47,589 nt of DNA from Bacillota bacterium (GCA_009783985.1 WQVM01000004.1:1-47589), one strand, 5' to 3'. Counted from the first letter of the stretch, positions 16,188 through 24,821 are shown. Numbers and translations are program-made. The notes: generated from the letters alone by a model not told the origin.

Positions 16188-16599
16188 AAATAAAAAAAGC
16201 CATAGGGGCAGGACGATACAAACAAGGGACGAACACTTTGCAGGACAAGCTGGTAAGAATGTCAAGCCTGACCACCCTGACCCTAATGATATGTATCGGA
16301 CAGCTTTGATTATTAGAGATAATGATAATCGTGAATATGCTGTTGTTCCACTGACTACAAAAAAGGGTGTTCCTTTATCTAGTCATCCTAATAAAAAGTC
16401 TAAGGCTAAAGATTTTATAGAAATATACGATAGGAATGGCGAGCCTATTAAATTAGGCAAATATTTTAAGCCGGGTTCTAGAACAGTGTCGGAGTCTGAT
16501 GTACAAGCGGTAGAAAACTACTGTCTTAATAAGTCTAAGCGTAAACAGCGTAATCAAAAGCAGCTTGATAAGTTTAATTCTCGTCCCAAAAAAAAATGA
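16171..16599 (+). CDS. Basic protein, possibly PemK/MazF-like fold
   Basis: 142 aa from MWWKNKNKKSHRG, preceded by GAGGGAG. The middle (MYRTALIIRDNDNREYAVVPLTTKKG...FIEIYDRNGEPIKL) resembles the start of PemK/MazF-like SH3-type proteins, where the strand pattern ALVI..D....VPLT is common. There is no clear partner antitoxin, and the tail is extremely basic (KSKRKQRNQKQLDKFNSRPKKK), so nucleic-acid binding in general is the safer reading. Its last codons overlap the terminator of the opposite-strand small RNA. Confidence 0.5.
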   Translation: MWWKNKNKKSHRGRTIQTRDEHFAGQAGKNVKPDHPDPNDMYRTALIIRDNDNREYAVVPLTTKKGVPLSSHPNKKSKAKDFIEIYDRNGEPIKLGKYFKPGSRTVSESDVQAVENYCLNKSKRKQRNQKQLDKFNSRPKKK

Positions 16600-16681
16600 C
16601 ACGGTAGTTTTTTACCGTGCCGGTGCATACACAACCAATGGTCATTGTATGCCTGCTCCACCGTATCTCTACGGATGTTAT
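16588..16681 (-). ncRNA. Candidate small structured RNA of the element
   Basis: A consensus promoter on the minus strand (16688-16716) would start an RNA near 16681. The RNA folds as CCGTA-GAGA-TACGG (a GNRA loop), then a stem closed by GCATACA/TGTATGC, then CACGGTA-AAAAAC-TACCGTG followed within 3 nt by a run of nine T. Length is about 90 nt and there is no ORF. It faces the rightward operon, so it could act as an antisense copy-number or lysis-lysogeny RNA. Predicted only. Confidence 0.6.
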
Positions 16682-16687
16682 GTTACT

Positions 16688-16716
16688 ATTATACGCTATA
16701 ATCTTTGACTTGTCAA
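16688..16716 (-). promoter_or_regulatory. Consensus promoter for the small RNA; divergent weak promoter
   Basis: Minus strand: TTGACA (16711-16716), 17 nt, TATAAT (16688-16693), a perfect sigma-A consensus. On the plus strand TTGACT (16705-16710) overlaps it, with a poor TAAAAT downstream, as the possible start of the late genes. The two -35 elements form the palindrome TTGACTTGTCAA. Confidence 0.75.
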
Positions 16717-16758
16717 GGGTTTTGAGCAATAAAAATAAAAAAATATTTGGTGGTTGAT

Positions 16759-16923
16759 ATGAGAGAGATAGACAAATACCCTTGTAGCAGTTGCAAAAAG
16801 ATAAACTTTAGTAAATTCTACTGCTCGGACTGCAAAGCTATTGTATGTAATTTTTGCAGTTATGGCGGACGGTGTCTTAGTTGCGACTTAAAAAGTCAAA
16901 GAGAGGTCAAATGTATCAGCTGA
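16759..16923 (+). CDS. Small double zinc-finger protein (short ORF)
   Basis: 54 aa (MREIDKYPCSSCKKINFSKF...), absent from the ORF track. Eight ordered cysteines form two CXXC...CXXC knuckles (CSSC/CSDC and CNFC/CLSC). GGTGG stands before the ATG. It overlaps the next gene by 13 bp. Small zinc proteins in phages often regulate transcription; no role can be assigned here. Confidence 0.6.
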   Translation: MREIDKYPCSSCKKINFSKFYCSDCKAIVCNFCSYGGRCLSCDLKSQREVKCIS

Positions 16924-17135
16924 CTATTTATATTTATGACTTATCTTCGAAGCAAAAGCAAATTGCTTCTGTTCGGTTGGATAAACTTGCCGAAGTGCAT
17001 AAGTTCATTGCAAGATATTTAGATCGAAATATAACTGGTATTTCAATTCGTTATATATCGGGCAATCGGTTTGGTGGTTCTGTTAGGCAGTTGCTCGATT
17101 GTACAAAATTTGAATATATATCTTTATTCAAATAA
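16911..17135 (+). CDS. Small hypothetical protein
   Basis: 74 aa from MYQLTIYIYDLSSKQ, chosen because AGAGAGG precedes it by a good distance. Alternating beta pattern, then a basic helix (LAEVHKFIARYLDR) and ISIRYISGNRFGGSV. Size and beta-rich start are compatible with a ssDNA-binding protein of a rolling-circle element, but nothing proves it. Confidence 0.55.
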   Translation: MYQLTIYIYDLSSKQKQIASVRLDKLAEVHKFIARYLDRNITGISIRYISGNRFGGSVRQLLDCTKFEYISLFK

Positions 17136-17221
17136 TTAGTTGACTATATATCCCCTAACTCGAGTATGGGGATTGTAGATAAATAAAACGGTGGCGACCT
17201 ACGCAAAGGAAAAAAAATATT

Positions 17222-17731
17222 ATGACAAATACAAATCAAGCACAAGCAACAGACAAAGACAAGGATAAGGTTGTAAAAAAAGAAAACAGTCTTACAGTAA
17301 AAATTTCTGTTCGTAAAGTAATGAGGCAACAAGAGGTTGCAGGCGTCAATCAAATGGTAACAGTTGCCGAAATCTCTATGGTCAATCCTTTTAGCCCTGC
17401 AAAGGATATTATCCCCTTGCGAGTTAAAGAGTACAAAAGTGGTAGAAAAACAAACCGTAAAAGGCGTGGTGAATTTATAGGTGAGAGCCTTGACAAATTT
17501 GAAACGGATAATATTGATGTTTTTGAAACAGAAGCAGTCATTAGGCGTGTTGGTTATTATTCAAAAATCCGTGCGGAGCATGATGTTTCTTTGGACATCT
17601 CTGCTAAACCGTGGTTTGATACAAAAAACTCTTATTACTTAGAGCCATCAGATTTTGACGAAGTGTGGGTCAATCGTTTGTTAAGTCAATCGGACAAATA
17701 CCTTAATACTATTCAAGATGATAGCAAGTAG
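17222..17731 (+). CDS. Hypothetical protein, conserved late-region gene
   Basis: 169 aa with AAAGGA before the ATG. A Lys/Asp-rich start (QATDKDKDKVVKKENS) precedes a beta-rich domain (LTVKISVRKVMRQQEVAG...VTVAEISMV) and a basic loop (KSGRKTNRKRRGEF). No signal peptide or membrane helix. Position upstream of the structural block and charge pattern allow a ssDNA-binding role in the place of filamentous phage pV, but there is no motif to confirm this. Confidence 0.6.
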   Translation: MTNTNQAQATDKDKDKVVKKENSLTVKISVRKVMRQQEVAGVNQMVTVAEISMVNPFSPAKDIIPLRVKEYKSGRKTNRKRRGEFIGESLDKFETDNIDVFETEAVIRRVGYYSKIRAEHDVSLDISAKPWFDTKNSYYLEPSDFDEVWVNRLLSQSDKYLNTIQDDSK

Positions 17732-17769
17732 GACAAGCTCCCTAGCGTCCTTAGCTATAAAGCCTCCGT

Positions 17770-17901
17770 CCCCCGAGATTTGTTTCGGGGGATTTGTGGG
17801 AGTTTATAGAGACGGCTAGCCGTGCGGTGCGACTCCGCCCACTCCCTCTAAAATACCCACCGCACAGGGTTAAGTGCAACTCGGAATTAAGGACTCCGAG
17901 T
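17770..17901 (+). promoter_or_regulatory. Structured leader before the structural-gene block
   Basis: The 180-bp gap holds no gene but three folds. CCCCCGA/TCGGGGG is at 17770-17791. A three-way junction is closed by GGGAGT/ACTCCC (17798-17846) with arms ACGG-CTAG-CCGT and GCGG-TGCGACT-CCGC. ACTCGGA/TCCGAGT is at 17879-17901, ending just before the next ribosome site. This could terminate or tune expression between early and structural genes. Confidence 0.5.
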
Positions 17902-17912
17902 GGAGAATTAAA

Positions 17913-18227
17913 ATGGCAGGATTTAGAAAAAGCAAAACATTACAAGAGCAAAGAGCAAGTGATTTTGAGCGTGCAAGAGGTGCAGTCAAAAAAGGTGAAA
18001 AACTGTCTGACCGTGACAAATCATTGATAGCACTCGGGCGAACACAAGTTCATTTGCGAAATCAAGATGTCGCTACTTATAATAGAGCAGACAGTCGTCA
18101 AAAAGATGATTTGAAAAAATTGCGAAAACTAGCTGCTGAAGCAAAAAAGAATGGTAATGAACAAAGTCTTAAAGAGCTAAACAATCATCAAAAGCGTCTT
18201 AAAAAATCCATTTGGGGGAATTTATGA
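17913..18227 (+). CDS. Highly charged small protein, structural region
   Basis: 104 aa from MAGFRKSKTLQEQRASDF, with GTGGAG upstream. Almost entirely helical and charged, rich in Lys/Arg/Gln (DDLKKLRKLAAEAKKNGNEQSLKELNNHQKRLKKSIWG). No membrane segment. It overlaps the next start (ATGA), so translation is coupled to the first secreted protein. A DNA-binding or scaffolding role is conceivable; not assigned. Confidence 0.6.
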   Translation: MAGFRKSKTLQEQRASDFERARGAVKKGEKLSDRDKSLIALGRTQVHLRNQDVATYNRADSRQKDDLKKLRKLAAEAKKNGNEQSLKELNNHQKRLKKSIWGNL

Positions 18228-19339
18228 AAAAAATAATTAAGATTAGTATGGTATTGGTGTTGGCTTTGCTGATAGCCGTACCGCTCATGGGTTTTACATA
18301 TGCCTATGAGGATATAGAATATGACGACCCTACCCCTGCTGTTGTGCTACATACTATTAGTACGATAGCGGAGTTTAGGGAGTTTGCGACAACTGCTGAC
18401 GAGGACTTGCTGTCGGCTAATTGGGTTTTGCTCAATGACCTTGATTTTGCTAATGAGCCTAGCGATTGGAGTCCTATCGGCAATATGGGTGAGCCTGCTC
18501 AAGGTAGTGGCACACCATATATCCCCTTTACTGGAGTTTTTGACGGCAATGGTTTTAGTATCCTTAATTTTACTGGCGGTGGTGAGGGTCGGCACTTTGG
18601 GATATTTAGGGTAATTGGTGAGAGTGGCATTGTTCGCAATCTTGGAGTCACCACTCGTTGGGAAGTTGTCCCCCACGCTTACTTGCCTGTCTATCGCTCC
18701 TTGCGTGGAGTGACAGCAGGCTCATCGGGGATATTGACAAGAGACAATCACGGATTGATTTATAATGTTTCTATTACTGACGCTTTGTTTAGAAGTCTTA
18801 GTTCTGATAGTGGTATATTTGCCCATAGTAATTTTGGGATTATTCGGAATAGTTTTAGTACGGCTATAATGAATGATAGTTATCATTATTCAGTGTCAAG
18901 ACGATTGATTGCTCAAGTCAATACTGGTAGCGTTGAGGGTGTTTTTGTTGATAGGGATATTGCAGGTCGTAATTTGCGTCTTGCAGGAATGCCACCGCTC
19001 GATACTCCTTTTCAAGCCTTTTCTGTAGCTAATGCAACGATTGACTCGGCGGTATTCCAAACTACCGAATGGCTACAGACGGCACAAAACCTTGTTGACG
19101 CTGATTGGGATACGACTGTATGGCAACTGGCTGACGGCTATCACCCACAACTGATACACGGTAGTTCACCGTTCTTTGCTTGTGACAATCATTATGATTG
19201 CAACAGAACTTATATTGTTATCCCGACTTGGCTTTTGGTGACTTCTCTAGTCGGTGGTATAATGATACTTCTCTTGGTTGCAGGTGCGATTAGTGCTTTG
19301 TTCAGAAAAGTATTTGCTAAAAGGGGGGCAAGATATTGA
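18224..19339 (+). CDS. Secreted, C-terminally anchored protein with GLUG-like repeats
   Basis: 371 aa. Signal peptide at residues 1-27 (MKKIIKISMVLVLALLIAVP... ending TYA), a 300-residue outer part, a membrane helix (WLLVTSLVGGIMILLLVAGAISALF) and a short basic tail. The outer part has WSPIGNMGEP, FTGVFDGNGFSILNF and further GLIYNVSIT/GIIRNSFST repeats, the pattern of GLUG-type beta-helix adhesins. No LPXTG motif. In filamentous phages the adsorption protein pIII has the same order: signal peptide, receptor-binding part, C-terminal anchor. First of three such genes with 4-nt overlaps. Confidence 0.8.
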   Translation: MKKIIKISMVLVLALLIAVPLMGFTYAYEDIEYDDPTPAVVLHTISTIAEFREFATTADEDLLSANWVLLNDLDFANEPSDWSPIGNMGEPAQGSGTPYIPFTGVFDGNGFSILNFTGGGEGRHFGIFRVIGESGIVRNLGVTTRWEVVPHAYLPVYRSLRGVTAGSSGILTRDNHGLIYNVSITDALFRSLSSDSGIFAHSNFGIIRNSFSTAIMNDSYHYSVSRRLIAQVNTGSVEGVFVDRDIAGRNLRLAGMPPLDTPFQAFSVANATIDSAVFQTTEWLQTAQNLVDADWDTTVWQLADGYHPQLIHGSSPFFACDNHYDCNRTYIVIPTWLLVTSLVGGIMILLLVAGAISALFRKVFAKRGARY

Positions 19340-20862
19340 AACGGATAATAATGTGTTTTTTGGTTATGGTGCTTGCGGTAAGTGGTTTTGCACTTTCATT
19401 TGCAGGCACTCCTGCGGTGACCGACAACTATACCCCTCTTTTAGCGGAGTATATGTCATTTTCGGAAGTTGTGCAAGAGTTAGAGCCTGAGCGTGAGCCT
19501 ATAGCTGTTAGGGTTTCTGCTCCTAGAATAACCAACCCACAAAACCCTTATGAGCGTATCGAGAGCTATTTGTATACTGGTGACGGTGAGCGGATATTCC
19601 ATATGAGGGAGACTGGTTGGCTAATGACAGAGAGCGGAAACCCTATAACAGATATTCCACCGCCCTCATCTGACGCTGACTCATTTGCTCCATTGCCTGT
19701 ACTCAAGTATGACGAATATACACAGCAGTTTGTAAACAGTGCAAATGAGAGTTTGGGTATTATGCTGAACAGTAGAGTCAATAGGCATTATCTAGTTATA
19801 GGTAACGGACAGCGTTATGCAAGGTCTATTGCACTGACTAATGATGTTTTTTTGATTAACAAAAGAATGCGTTGTGGTGGCGAAATGCTTATCTATACCT
19901 TTAGGAGTGAGTATCGTGGCGGAGCTATGAGCCGTTTGAACTTTAGGGGTGGACTTGGCAGACGCACAACTCACTTTCGTTATTATGATATGAATGGTCA
20001 CGCATTACGCAATCAGTATATCGCTGAAATGCGTGCGCCTGTGTGGTGGCAAAGAGGTATAACTGCCCTATCCCCTATCTTAATGCTTGGCACAGCTATG
20101 AGCGGTGGGTACTCTGTCCCATATGTTGAGGTACTTAGACAGACGACCTTAGGCGAATTGCTAAACAAACTCCGTCACGCAACATATCACCCGTGGGATG
20201 TAATTGAGTGTGGTGCGACAGGATTACCTTTGCGGACTGAGGATAACGAGATTATAAGGGTCAATCCACGAACTTATCAGCTAACTGACCATTTCGGTTG
20301 GGCTTTGTTTAATCGCCAAACTGGCTATCCTATCTTGTATAATGCAAACGATATAATTACTACTGGGAGTTCACGCTCCCCCTCGCAACAGCAACGAGTA
20401 GAGAATGCTATTTTGAGGGATAGTTTGACCATATTGGAGCTGTTGAATAGAGGTGACTCGTTTTATGTAGATACGGTTACTTTTAATGGTCGAGAGTACG
20501 ATATGCCTGTGATAAGGCAAAATCCCGATGATGACCATAACCCCGATTTTGTTTGTATGGCAGGCAATAGTACTGACGGCAGGACAAACGGTATCCGACC
20601 CTCAACCTTGCTCAATATTCGCTCTCGGAATTTTGGTGATATGCTTAGGAACGCATTTACAGGCGGTAGTGGCTTTGGTGTAGGTTGGTTGACTTGGGTG
20701 GCTCTGATTGCAGGTGTGATACTATTGCTAGTTGTATTGGCGATTTTGAGTCCGATACTCACCCCTATCGGCGGTGCAGGTGCAGGTGTAGCTGTCAAAG
20801 GAGCTGTTGTTGCCAAACAAATGAGACGCAGACAAAAACGCAGACGGAGGAATAAAAAATGA
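19336..20862 (+). CDS. Secreted, C-terminally anchored protein, unknown fold
   Basis: 508 aa, starting at TTG 19336 behind AGGGGGG and overlapping the previous stop. Signal peptide at about residues 1-24 (ending SFAGT), a large outer domain with no motif I know, then a long hydrophobic segment (WVALIAGVILLLVVLAILSPIL) and a Gly/Ala/Val-rich stretch followed by the tail QMRRRQKRRRRNKK. Largest of the three anchored proteins. A virion tip or assembly component fits the context. Confidence 0.7.
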   Translation: MKRIIMCFLVMVLAVSGFALSFAGTPAVTDNYTPLLAEYMSFSEVVQELEPEREPIAVRVSAPRITNPQNPYERIESYLYTGDGERIFHMRETGWLMTESGNPITDIPPPSSDADSFAPLPVLKYDEYTQQFVNSANESLGIMLNSRVNRHYLVIGNGQRYARSIALTNDVFLINKRMRCGGEMLIYTFRSEYRGGAMSRLNFRGGLGRRTTHFRYYDMNGHALRNQYIAEMRAPVWWQRGITALSPILMLGTAMSGGYSVPYVEVLRQTTLGELLNKLRHATYHPWDVIECGATGLPLRTEDNEIIRVNPRTYQLTDHFGWALFNRQTGYPILYNANDIITTGSSRSPSQQQRVENAILRDSLTILELLNRGDSFYVDTVTFNGREYDMPVIRQNPDDDHNPDFVCMAGNSTDGRTNGIRPSTLLNIRSRNFGDMLRNAFTGGSGFGVGWLTWVALIAGVILLLVVLAILSPILTPIGGAGAGVAVKGAVVAKQMRRRQKRRRRNKK

Positions 20863-21998
20863 CAAAAATAAAAGTAAAGTTGTCTCTATTTTTGGCGCTA
20901 CTATTTATAATAACAACAGGCTTGACGGTAGGTGCATTGTTTGTTACGCAATCACACACAACAGCATATGCAAGCGGAACAGGTTTTCATTGCTATGATT
21001 TTGACGGCGATTTTATAATGGGTGTTAGTCGTGTTACACCTGTATCAACTCACTATTCATGGATTAATGAGGGTATTGATAGATTTATAGATGAGCAACC
21101 TCATGAACGGGTGAACTCAAATATTGAAATTGGTGGTGCTTCTCAATTTAGATTTGTATTTGGTTTTCCCTCTCGTTCTGCCTTTAGACGGTCTGAGCTT
21201 ATGAGGGTTGATGGTCATATTACAAGTTGGAGTGATATAGTTACACATTTTAGTGCCGAAACCGTTGAGTTTATAGCATCAAGATATAGTAATTCTGGTG
21301 GTGACGATTATGAACTTTGGAGCAGGAATTATCCACGCACAAGTGGACGATGGACTTATTTTGTTTTTAGGTATGAGCCATCGCAAATAGGAAGTTTTCC
21401 GTCTACGATTCCAATTTCAGTTGTTCCTATGCTTTTTCATGTCACTGCTACCTATGGATTTCTTTTTATAACTTATGATCGTAACGGTGGCACATTTATC
21501 AATCCTCCCCCTGTAGTCTTCATAGATGTTGACGATAGAGAGCTGCCTATTCCTGTTCGTGAGGGACATCACTTTGGAGGTTGGTTTACCAACCCTCTTT
21601 TAACTGGCAGTCCAATAACTTATATTGAAAAAGGTGCTGTTGGGAATTTGCGTCTTTTTGCAGCGTGGGATATTATGATATTTTCTGTAAGGTTTATGGT
21701 GCAGGGTTATGTGTGGCGAGAGGCAACTGTTCCTTGGGGTAGTTTGTTGTCTCAGATTGATGGCATACATTTTCAAACATGGTATTTTGATGAGAATTTT
21801 AGAAGTGTTGTAGATTTGAATAATGTTGTTGTGACAGAGGATATTGTTTTATTTGGTTATTATAACCCCGACTTTGTAATGCCACAATGGGCTATTGTGT
21901 TATCCGTTGCAGGCGGTATTATATTGTTTTGTTTTCTTATTCTTGGGATTATGGCATTTTTTAAGCCACGCAAAAAACGGCGCCGTAATTGGAGGTGA
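20859..21998 (+). CDS. Secreted, C-terminally anchored protein with InlB-type B-repeat
   Basis: 379 aa; ATG overlaps the preceding stop. Signal peptide ends near residue 39 (TTAYASG). Residues about 200-272 match the Listeria-Bacteroides InlB B-repeat (ITYDRNGGTF...PVREGHHFGGWFTNP...LRLFAAWD), and a degenerate second copy follows (FSVRFMVQGYVWREA...FQTWYFDENF...IVLFGYYN). A membrane helix (WAIVLSVAGGIILFCFLILGIMAFF) and basic tail KPRKKRRRNWR end it. B-repeats occur in surface adhesins of Gram-positive bacteria, so attachment to the host surface is likely. Confidence 0.8.
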   Translation: MTKIKVKLSLFLALLFIITTGLTVGALFVTQSHTTAYASGTGFHCYDFDGDFIMGVSRVTPVSTHYSWINEGIDRFIDEQPHERVNSNIEIGGASQFRFVFGFPSRSAFRRSELMRVDGHITSWSDIVTHFSAETVEFIASRYSNSGGDDYELWSRNYPRTSGRWTYFVFRYEPSQIGSFPSTIPISVVPMLFHVTATYGFLFITYDRNGGTFINPPPVVFIDVDDRELPIPVREGHHFGGWFTNPLLTGSPITYIEKGAVGNLRLFAAWDIMIFSVRFMVQGYVWREATVPWGSLLSQIDGIHFQTWYFDENFRSVVDLNNVVVTEDIVLFGYYNPDFVMPQWAIVLSVAGGIILFCFLILGIMAFFKPRKKRRRNWR

Positions 21999-22001
21999 TT
22001 T

Positions 22002-22322
22002 ATGATTACTTTATTAGTATTGATTTTGGCTTTTGTTGTTTTTATTAAGGACTCGATTTTTCGCCTTATGACTAGTGGCTTGCGACTATTCTTTGTGATT
22101 ATCACCTTTGGACAATTCGGGCGGAAAAAACAAATGACTTATGTTGAAAAATTATCGACTAAAGGTACTAAGGAATATAACGAGAATCGGGCAAATCTTT
22201 TGCATAATATCAGAGTTCAAAGAAAAATTGAGACTGAGCGATTAAGACGAGAGCTTACAGGAAACTATTGTTGTCACCCTAACTTTAATTGTCCGCCCAA
22301 TTGTGATGGCAAACCATTTTAA
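22002..22322 (+). CDS. Small membrane protein
   Basis: 106 aa, starting 3 bp after the previous stop with TGGAGGTG upstream. One or two N-terminal hydrophobic stretches (MITLLVLILAFVVFIKDSIF and LRLFFVIITFG), then a charged helix (RVQRKIETERLRREL) and a Cys-rich end (CCHPNFNCPPNC). May be a minor virion or assembly protein. Confidence 0.6.
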   Translation: MITLLVLILAFVVFIKDSIFRLMTSGLRLFFVIITFGQFGRKKQMTYVEKLSTKGTKEYNENRANLLHNIRVQRKIETERLRRELTGNYCCHPNFNCPPNCDGKPF

Positions 22323-22324
22323 CT

Positions 22325-22444
22325 ATGATTAGACGATTATTCAAAAACAAAACTATAAAAAATTTGTTTAAGTTAGCCCTCTTGCTTGTGGCTGTGTTCT
22401 TAGGTGGGTATATGATTTTCACATGGCTACAAGTAAGAGGGTGA
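22325..22444 (+). CDS. Very small membrane protein, coat-protein candidate (short ORF)
   Basis: 39 aa: basic start MIRRLFKNKTIKNLFK, one membrane helix (LALLLVAVFLGGYMIFTW) and a short end LQVRG. It is absent from the ORF track but fills the space between two neighbours exactly. Size and single helix recall the minor coat proteins pVII/pIX of filamentous phages. A major coat protein (pVIII-like, with signal peptide) was not found, so this or the 106-aa protein could serve. Confidence 0.5.
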   Translation: MIRRLFKNKTIKNLFKLALLLVAVFLGGYMIFTWLQVRG

Positions 22445-22448
22445 TTTT

Positions 22449-24731
22449 TTGACAATGTTAAGAGCGATAAAAAAACATAATCGATTAGTGGTCTGTATCC
22501 TGCTGACCGTGCTGTCTGTTGTTTTGGCGGTGACAGTCTTTAGTGGAGCGTTTGCGTCAATAGCCAACAGCGGTCGGGAGCTTGGGCGGAGCTTTGTTGC
22601 ATATGTCCGCTTTATCTTTTTGTTTGAGCCACCTACCTACAGTCCTATCACTCCCCCTAGTGGTGACATAAATATCCTGCCCGATACTGGCGGTGAATTT
22701 GTCAATAATGGTGCTACTTTTTTTAGGACATTGTTCAGCAGTCAAAATTTCTTTGCGTATGTGTTTAGTCTTGAGTTTGTTCTTATAATCTTAGTCCGTT
22801 TCTTGCCTTTTATAATAATCATTATTTGGGGCATACGGCGGTATGTACGGCGAGCGTTTACAAAGCACAACAATAAGTACAACAAAGACACTAAGTCGCT
22901 TAAAGGCTTTAAGAGACTGTCAAATAGGCTGTATGTTCCACCAAAGACTTATTTGCTGTATTTGCTTGAGTATATCCGCTATAGTGTGTTTGTTAGATTT
23001 TGGTTGTTGATTTGGCTTTTTAACTTTAATATCTTTGCTATATTCCTTAGTGCTATATCTGTAATATTGCATTTTATTGTTTCGTTAGACTTTGTTTCTT
23101 TGTACTACTTTTTTTATAATGCTGTTGTTCTGATTACTCCTGCCTTTCGATATATCCCTATTTGGCTTTGGCTGATACCTATTATTATTCTTATTGACCG
23201 TTACAGAAAAAGAATTGCCCTCGCTCGTCTAAGGCATATGGAGAATATGAATAAGGGTTTTATCCTAGAGCTACCTATATGCACAATGCTTGTCGGCTCG
23301 ATGGGAACAGGCAAGACAACGCTCGTGTCTGATATATCTTTGAGTACCGAGACTATATTCCGCTACAAAGCTTATGAGATGATGTTGGATATTGATTTGA
23401 TGTTCCCCCACTTCCCTTATATTGTTTTAGAGAATCAACTCAAAGAGGAGCTTGAGACTGGGCGAGTATTTAATCTAGCAAGCTGTGCCGAGTGGGTAAG
23501 ACAAAAAGAACGCTCTTTCAAATGGTCGCTTGGTTACACTCCGACTCAAGCACAGCGGATATATAAAAAAGCTCTTAAGCGTGGTGTTTCAAAAGAGATT
23601 GCTAGTCAAGTGCTTGTTAGCTATAATATTTGTGATTATGATTATGTAAAATATGGTTTGGATTATGACGATAAAAAGACCGTGACACCTCTATTCAAGG
23701 CTCTTGAGGACTATCTCAAGCTATATTTGATTTATTGGGTTAGCTCAAGTCTTATAATCTCTAATTACTCTATTAGGACGGATTTTGTAAAGATTGACCA
23801 AGGCAATATGCCTTTTTGGGATTTGGATTTTTTTGGGCGAGATAGCCGTCAGATACGCAGACTATCCCGCCACTCTCATATCCTTGACTTTGATATGTTT
23901 AGGCTCGGCAAAAAGCTGATTGAAAACAACAAACAGGCAAATGTCTTTGAGTTTGGTGTTGTAGCGATTACAGAGGTTGGCAAGGAGCGAGGCAATCAGT
24001 TTAAGGACGCAGAGATTAAGGATACAATCAAACAGCTTAGAGAGACTATTAAGAACCTAGAAAAAGCAAAGCTTGACCCGAGTAAACCACAAGCAGAATT
24101 AGAACGATTGACCACTCGAGCAACACAACTGACCGACAAGTTCAATTCGGCGCTTAAACTTATCCGTCACAAATGTACTGTAGCTAACTTCCCCTTTGCC
24201 CGACTTATTATGGACGAACAACGCCCCGATAGTCTCGGAGCTGACGCACGACAGATTTGCGATATTGTTTATATCAAAGAGAAAACCGAAACCCGATTGA
24301 CAATGCCGTTTTTCTTTATTGGTGAATTGATATACTCACTTGTATTCCCCCGCTTTAAGGGTGTTTATCAAAACTACCGTATTAGTCGGGGTGATAATAC
24401 CTTGCTGATGTACTGGCTCAAAAAACTTGGTGCGGTTGTCCATCAGTCGCACACTCGCACATACAATCGCTTTGGCTATCACATCAGGTATCTCGCCATC
24501 GAGGACGGTATGACACAAGCTGTCCGCAAAGAATGTCCCTATTACCTATCCCATAAAAAAATCTATTCTAACCGCTTTAGCACGGACGCATACAAAGACA
24601 TATTTGCCGAACAGCTAAAGACTGTAGATATTGGAATTGACGATATACCCGAGTATGCAAGCCCTAAAGCTACGCAAGCTGAATTGGAACAACAAAATTC
24701 TTATTTTGTCAATGAGTTGCTTCCAAAATAA
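22449..24731 (+). CDS. Zot/FtsK-HerA-like membrane ATPase (assembly motor)
   Basis: 760 aa; TTG at 22449 sits 8 nt after AAGAGGG, with an alternative ATG at 22455. The N-terminal third has several membrane helices (about residues 10-35, 90-115, 175-225, 230-260). Walker A is GSMGTGKT (about 283-290), and a later DEQRPDSLGADARQ segment (about 585-600) matches the HerA/FtsK-type QRP...R pattern that follows Walker B. In inoviruses the pI/Zot ATPase drives virion export through the membrane. Known Zot proteins are shorter and usually carry the helix after the ATPase, so this is a divergent form. A conjugation-type FtsK motor is the main alternative. Confidence 0.7.
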   Translation: MTMLRAIKKHNRLVVCILLTVLSVVLAVTVFSGAFASIANSGRELGRSFVAYVRFIFLFEPPTYSPITPPSGDINILPDTGGEFVNNGATFFRTLFSSQNFFAYVFSLEFVLIILVRFLPFIIIIIWGIRRYVRRAFTKHNNKYNKDTKSLKGFKRLSNRLYVPPKTYLLYLLEYIRYSVFVRFWLLIWLFNFNIFAIFLSAISVILHFIVSLDFVSLYYFFYNAVVLITPAFRYIPIWLWLIPIIILIDRYRKRIALARLRHMENMNKGFILELPICTMLVGSMGTGKTTLVSDISLSTETIFRYKAYEMMLDIDLMFPHFPYIVLENQLKEELETGRVFNLASCAEWVRQKERSFKWSLGYTPTQAQRIYKKALKRGVSKEIASQVLVSYNICDYDYVKYGLDYDDKKTVTPLFKALEDYLKLYLIYWVSSSLIISNYSIRTDFVKIDQGNMPFWDLDFFGRDSRQIRRLSRHSHILDFDMFRLGKKLIENNKQANVFEFGVVAITEVGKERGNQFKDAEIKDTIKQLRETIKNLEKAKLDPSKPQAELERLTTRATQLTDKFNSALKLIRHKCTVANFPFARLIMDEQRPDSLGADARQICDIVYIKEKTETRLTMPFFFIGELIYSLVFPRFKGVYQNYRISRGDNTLLMYWLKKLGAVVHQSHTRTYNRFGYHIRYLAIEDGMTQAVRKECPYYLSHKKIYSNRFSTDAYKDIFAEQLKTVDIGIDDIPEYASPKATQAELEQQNSYFVNELLPK

Positions 24732-24821
24732 AAAGTGAGGCTAACCCTCTCTGTGGCTATGTCTCTTTGGCGGAAGCTCCCCGAGCAATCTCTATTGGGC
24801 ATATGCTAAAGCAAGTGAGCG

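Noticed and set aside
17798-17850. A tRNA gene in the element
   Set aside because: The fold has acceptor-like and T-arm-like parts but no room for an anticodon arm.
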